Positions 5,138-7,741 of a stretch of 7,741 bases of DNA are shown here, piece after piece. Under the pieces are notes generated by a model, which saw only the letters and a program-made list of their open reading frames with translations, searched no databases and was not told where the DNA came from. Where the stretch lies: NCBI GenBank assembly GCA_035574155.1, contig DATLZD010000065.1, forward strand, positions 1 through 7,741, read 5' to 3'. Source of the DNA: HRBIN24 sp035574155 (GTDB lineage Bacteria; Chloroflexota; Dehalococcoidia; SM23-28-2; HRBIN24). Numbering within the stretch: position 1 is the stretch's first letter; each line of letters begins with the position of its first letter. Position numbers and translations under genes: made by a program.

Positions 5138-6307
5138 ATGGACTTCCGCCTCAGCCACGAGGATCGACGCTTCCGCCAGGAGGTGAGGGCCTTCCTGGAG
5201 TCCGAGTGGGGCTGGGAGAGGGGCCTGGGGGACGCCTCCCCCGACTCGGACGAGGAGTTCCAGAGGGAGCGGGAGTTTGAGCGCAAGCTGGCCCGCAGGG
5301 GGTGGCTGGTCATGTCCTGGCCGCGCCAATACGGTGGCCAGGACGCCTCCCCCATAAGGCAGGCCATCCTCCACGAGGAGTGCGCCTATTTCCGAGCCCC
5401 CATCGGCGGCGGCCCGGGCGGCCAGGCCGTCAAGCTGGTGGGGCCGGCCATCATCCGTTTCGGCAGCGAGGAGCAGAAGCTGCGCTTCCTCCCGCCCATC
5501 GCCCGGGGAGAGGTCTGGTGGTGCCAAGGTTTCTCGGAGCCCAACGCCGGTTCCGACCTGGCCTCCATCCAGACCAGGGCCGAGGCCAGGGGCGACCACT
5601 ACGTCATCAACGGCGAGAAGATCTGGGTCTCCTCCGCCAGGTATGCTGACTGGATGCACCTGCTGGCCAGGACCGACCCCAATGCCCCCAAGCACGCCGG
5701 CATATCCTACTTCCTGGTGGACATGCGCTCCCCCGGCATCTCCTATCGGCCCATCTTCCAGTTGACGGGGCGCAGCGGCTTCTACCACGTGTCCCTACAG
5801 GACGTGAAGGTCCCCAGGAGCAACCTACTGGGGGAGGAGAACCAGGGCTGGCGGGTGATGCTGACCACCCTCAACCTGGAGCGCAGCGTCATCGTGCGGG
5901 TGGGCGCGGCCCAGCGCTGGTTCGACGACACCCTGGCTCACCTCCGCTCCCTCCCCCCCAACCGGTGGGCCATGAGGCCCGAGCGGGTGCGCTGGCGCCT
6001 GGCCGACCACCTGATAGAGATCGAGGTGGCTCGCCTGCTCTGCTACTGGGTGTCATGGCTCCAGGGGCAGGGGGCCGTGCCCGTGCGCGAGGCCGCCCAG
6101 TGCAAGGCCTTCAGCACTGAGATGGCCCAGCGGCTGGCCAACAGCATCGTCCAGGTCCTGGGCCCGGCCGGCGCGGCCGAGACGCCTGCCGATGGCCCCT
6201 TCCCCCGGCTGGCGCGTTTCTTCTACCTGCTGACGGTGCACTGGACCATCTCGGCCGGGACCTCCGAGGTCCAACGCAACGCCATCGCCCGGCAGGTCTG
6301 CCGCTAG
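5138..6307 (+). CDS. Acyl-CoA dehydrogenase family flavoprotein
   Basis: FAD-dependent enzyme of 389 aa that introduces an alpha-beta double bond into an acyl-CoA, passing electrons to an acceptor such as ETF. The start ATG lies five bases after the crotonase stop, with AGGGAAGG overlapping the end of that gene at an 8-base spacing. The N-terminal helical domain (about 1-120) includes WPRQYGGQDA (61-70). The middle beta domain has the FAD-contact motif WCQGFSEPNAGSDLA (128-142) and INGEKIWVSSA (157-167). The C-terminal helical domain ends with ISAGTSEVQRNAIARQV (371-387). The position of the MCAD catalytic Glu (E376, in YEGT) is Ala373 here. Glu248, in LNLERS, matches the base position used by isovaleryl- and long-chain acyl-CoA dehydrogenases. 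The chain stops soon after this motif, with no long C-terminal extension. Chain length and branching of the substrate cannot be read from sequence. Adjacency to the crotonase suggests coupled dehydrogenation and hydration. Confidence 0.95.
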   Translation: MDFRLSHEDRRFRQEVRAFLESEWGWERGLGDASPDSDEEFQREREFERKLARRGWLVMSWPRQYGGQDASPIRQAILHEECAYFRAPIGGGPGGQAVKLVGPAIIRFGSEEQKLRFLPPIARGEVWWCQGFSEPNAGSDLASIQTRAEARGDHYVINGEKIWVSSARYADWMHLLARTDPNAPKHAGISYFLVDMRSPGISYRPIFQLTGRSGFYHVSLQDVKVPRSNLLGEENQGWRVMLTTLNLERSVIVRVGAAQRWFDDTLAHLRSLPPNRWAMRPERVRWRLADHLIEIEVARLLCYWVSWLQGQGAVPVREAAQCKAFSTEMAQRLANSIVQVLGPAGAAETPADGPFPRLARFFYLLTVHWTISAGTSEVQRNAIARQVCR

Positions 6308-6330
6308 GCGGCATGGTCCCGGGCGGGGGA

Positions 6331-7551
6331 TCAGATGGCGCCCTTGCTGCGTAGGGCTGCGATGTCGTCCCAGGTGCAGCCCAGCAGCTCCGTCAGCACC
6401 TCCTCGGTGTGCTCGCCGAACTCGGGCGCCGGGCGGCGGACAGAGGCCGGCGTGCGGCTGTATTGGACCGGGTGGCCCACCAGCCGCACGGGCCCCACGG
6501 CGGGGTGGTCGTATTCCACCAGGTAGCCGTTCTCGCGGGCCTGAGGGTCCTCCAACACCTCCTGGTAGTCTTGCACCGGCGAGTAGGCGAAGGAGACCCC
6601 CTGCTCCTCGAAGATGCGCAGCCACTCGTCGCGGGTCTTGGTGGCCAAAGTTCGGTCCAGGATGCGGATCAGCTCCTCAGCGTTCTCCCGCCGCCCGCCC
6701 ATGGCGGTGGCGAAGCGGGGGTCGTGCTCCAGCTCCTCCAGCCCCAGGGCGCGGCAGAACTCGCCCCAGAAGCGGTCGGCCTGGATCTCGCCGAACAGGA
6801 TCCACTTGCCGTCGGCGCAGCGATAGTGGTTAGTGAGGGGGTTGCGGGTGCGCCGCCGGTCGTGGCGGGACCAGCCCCTGCCCCGCAGGCTGGCCACCGT
6901 CAGGCCGATGCTCTGCAGGTGGATCATGCTCCCCAGCAGGGAGCTGTCCAGGCGCTGTCCCACGCCGTCGCGCTCCCTCGCCACCAGGGCCGCCAGGATG
7001 CCCATCACCAGCACCGTGGCTGCCATCTGGTCGCAGATGCCCCCCACCACCTGCACGGGCCCCTCCTGTTCCCGCTCACCCATGGCCCACATGAGGCCGC
7101 TGCGGGCCTGGGCCACCTGGTCGAACCCCCGCCTGCCCGCCAGGGGCCCCCTGGGGCCGAAGTTGCTGGAGACGGCATAGATGAGGCGCGGGTTGATGGG
7201 GGCCAGGTCCTCGTAGTCCACCCGGTGCTTGCGCCGGACCCGGTCCTCAAAGTTGGTGATGAGCACGTCGGAGACGGCCGCCAGCCGACAGAACAGCTCC
7301 CTGCCCTCTGGTGATGCCAGGTTCAGGGTGATGCTCCTCTGGTTGCGGTTGACGGCCTCAAAACCGACGTGGCGCCCACCGGCCATGTTCATGGCCTCGC
7401 CATACATGGCCGCCATGCCCCGGTAGGCGTCGCCCCGCTCCGGGTGCTCCACCTTGATGACATCGGCCCCCAGGTCGCCCAGGATGGCCGCCGCCCCCGA
7501 GGGGGTGAACTGGCTCCAGTTGATGACCCGTATGCCCTCCAGCGGGCCCAC
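6331..7551 (-). CDS. Family III CoA-transferase (CaiB/BaiF/formyl-CoA transferase family)
   Basis: Predicted CoA-transferase of 406 aa that moves CoA from a donor thioester to a carboxylic acid through an aspartyl-anhydride intermediate; cytoplasmic. The N-terminus has the family pattern, IRVINWSQFTPSGAAAILGD (7-26) and GADVIKVEHPERGD (28-41). The expected catalytic aspartate is Asp174 in VVGGICDQMAATV, matching the position of D169 in formyl-CoA transferase. The C-terminal part has LVGHPVQYSRTPA (357-369) and PEFGEHTEEVL (376-386). Length is normal for the family. The start is a GTG with AAGGGGG seven bases upstream, overlapping the stop of the preceding gene. It is co-directional with that partial gene (12-base gap) and converges on the acyl-CoA dehydrogenase with only 23 bases between stops. 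Such proteins often sit beside acyl-CoA dehydrogenases and crotonases in acid-degradation loci. Substrates are unknown; racemase (Amacr-type) activity is a less likely alternative within the same fold. Confidence 0.94.
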   Translation of the reverse strand: MGPLEGIRVINWSQFTPSGAAAILGDLGADVIKVEHPERGDAYRGMAAMYGEAMNMAGGRHVGFEAVNRNQRSITLNLASPEGRELFCRLAAVSDVLITNFEDRVRRKHRVDYEDLAPINPRLIYAVSSNFGPRGPLAGRRGFDQVAQARSGLMWAMGEREQEGPVQVVGGICDQMAATVLVMGILAALVARERDGVGQRLDSSLLGSMIHLQSIGLTVASLRGRGWSRHDRRRTRNPLTNHYRCADGKWILFGEIQADRFWGEFCRALGLEELEHDPRFATAMGGRRENAEELIRILDRTLATKTRDEWLRIFEEQGVSFAYSPVQDYQEVLEDPQARENGYLVEYDHPAVGPVRLVGHPVQYSRTPASVRRPAPEFGEHTEEVLTELLGCTWDDIAALRSKGAI

Positions 7552-7563
7552 CCTAGCACCCCC

Positions 7564-7741
7564 TTACTCGAAGCCGAGTTGGGCCCAGAGGCGGTCCCTT
7601 TGGGCGAAGGCCTCCCGGAGGCCCAGCTGGTTGCGCATCTTGAGGAAGTTGTACTCCTCGTCGTCCCACTTGAGGTTGGTGAACAGGGCGTAGCCCAGGG
7701 CCCCGGCCTCGAACTGCCCCGGCACCCCCAGCAGGTCCAGC
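7564..7741 (-). CDS. C-terminal end of an unidentified protein, cut by the right edge
   Basis: A minus-strand frame enters from the right edge and reads 58 codons to a TAA at 7566-7564. The peptide includes GYALFTNLKWDDEEYNFLKM and ends LREAFAQRDRLWAQLGFE. Codon use matches the neighbouring genes, with G or C in nearly all third positions. The stop lies 12 bases ahead of the CoA-transferase GTG and is joined to its Shine-Dalgarno, so the two are very likely one transcription unit. The charged, aromatic-rich helical tail does not let me name the family. By context an acyl-CoA enzyme, such as another crotonase-fold protein, is plausible but unproven. Confidence 0.75.
   Translation of the reverse strand, partial: LDLLGVPGQFEAGALGYALFTNLKWDDEEYNFLKMRNQLGLREAFAQRDRLWAQLGFE

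Noticed and set aside
6409..7314. Plus-strand open frame (301 codons) opposite the CoA-transferase
   Set aside because: It is the antisense shadow of a clear family III CoA-transferase, with a motif-free translation.

Overview
The window is high-GC bacterial chromosomal DNA (G/C-ending codons dominate) with tightly packed genes, short or overlapping junctions and some GTG starts. The gene content is mixed: housekeeping translation and chaperone genes beside acyl-CoA catabolism genes of the enoyl-CoA hydratase, acyl-CoA dehydrogenase and CaiB/BaiF type. The dnaJ-prmA-rsmE order, frequent AGG arginine codons and CaiB/acyl-CoA dehydrogenase content would fit a high-GC Chloroflexota-like or Gram-positive-like lineage. 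That placement is inference; no marker here settles it. I see no phage, transposon, CRISPR or toxin-antitoxin signature.

Layout, left to right. Positions 1-98 hold a possible start of a minus-strand gene that runs off the left edge (weak). A 119-base intergenic stretch follows, then a plus-strand gene for an exported M23 (LytM-type) metallopeptidase (218-1165). It converges on, and overlaps by 12 bases, the minus-strand cluster rsmE (1154-1888), prmA (1940-2854) and dnaJ (2859-3989). The cluster therefore reads dnaJ then prmA then rsmE: a chaperone followed by methyltransferases for ribosomal protein L11 and for 16S rRNA. An extended -10 promoter lies just ahead of dnaJ. Next comes a tRNA-Ala(CGC) gene on the minus strand (4104-4178) with its own promoter and a 12-bp inverted repeat downstream.

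The 162-base region 4179-4340 is divergent. It carries the tRNA promoter on the minus strand and a candidate promoter on the plus strand for a two-gene unit: a crotonase-family protein (4341-5132) and an acyl-CoA dehydrogenase (5138-6307), five bases apart. Converging on that unit from the right is a minus-strand pair: the C-terminal 58 codons of an unrecognised protein (7564-7741) and a family III CoA-transferase (6331-7551), 12 bases apart. Together they suggest activation of an organic acid by CoA transfer, dehydrogenation and hydration. The substrate cannot be read from the sequence.

The points most worth a second look are enzymological. The crotonase lacks one of the two classical catalytic glutamates and has a GDGG loop. 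The acyl-CoA dehydrogenase has alanine where MCAD has its catalytic glutamate, but keeps a glutamate at the site used by IVD/LCAD-type enzymes. I found no convincing evidence of a wholly new system in this window.
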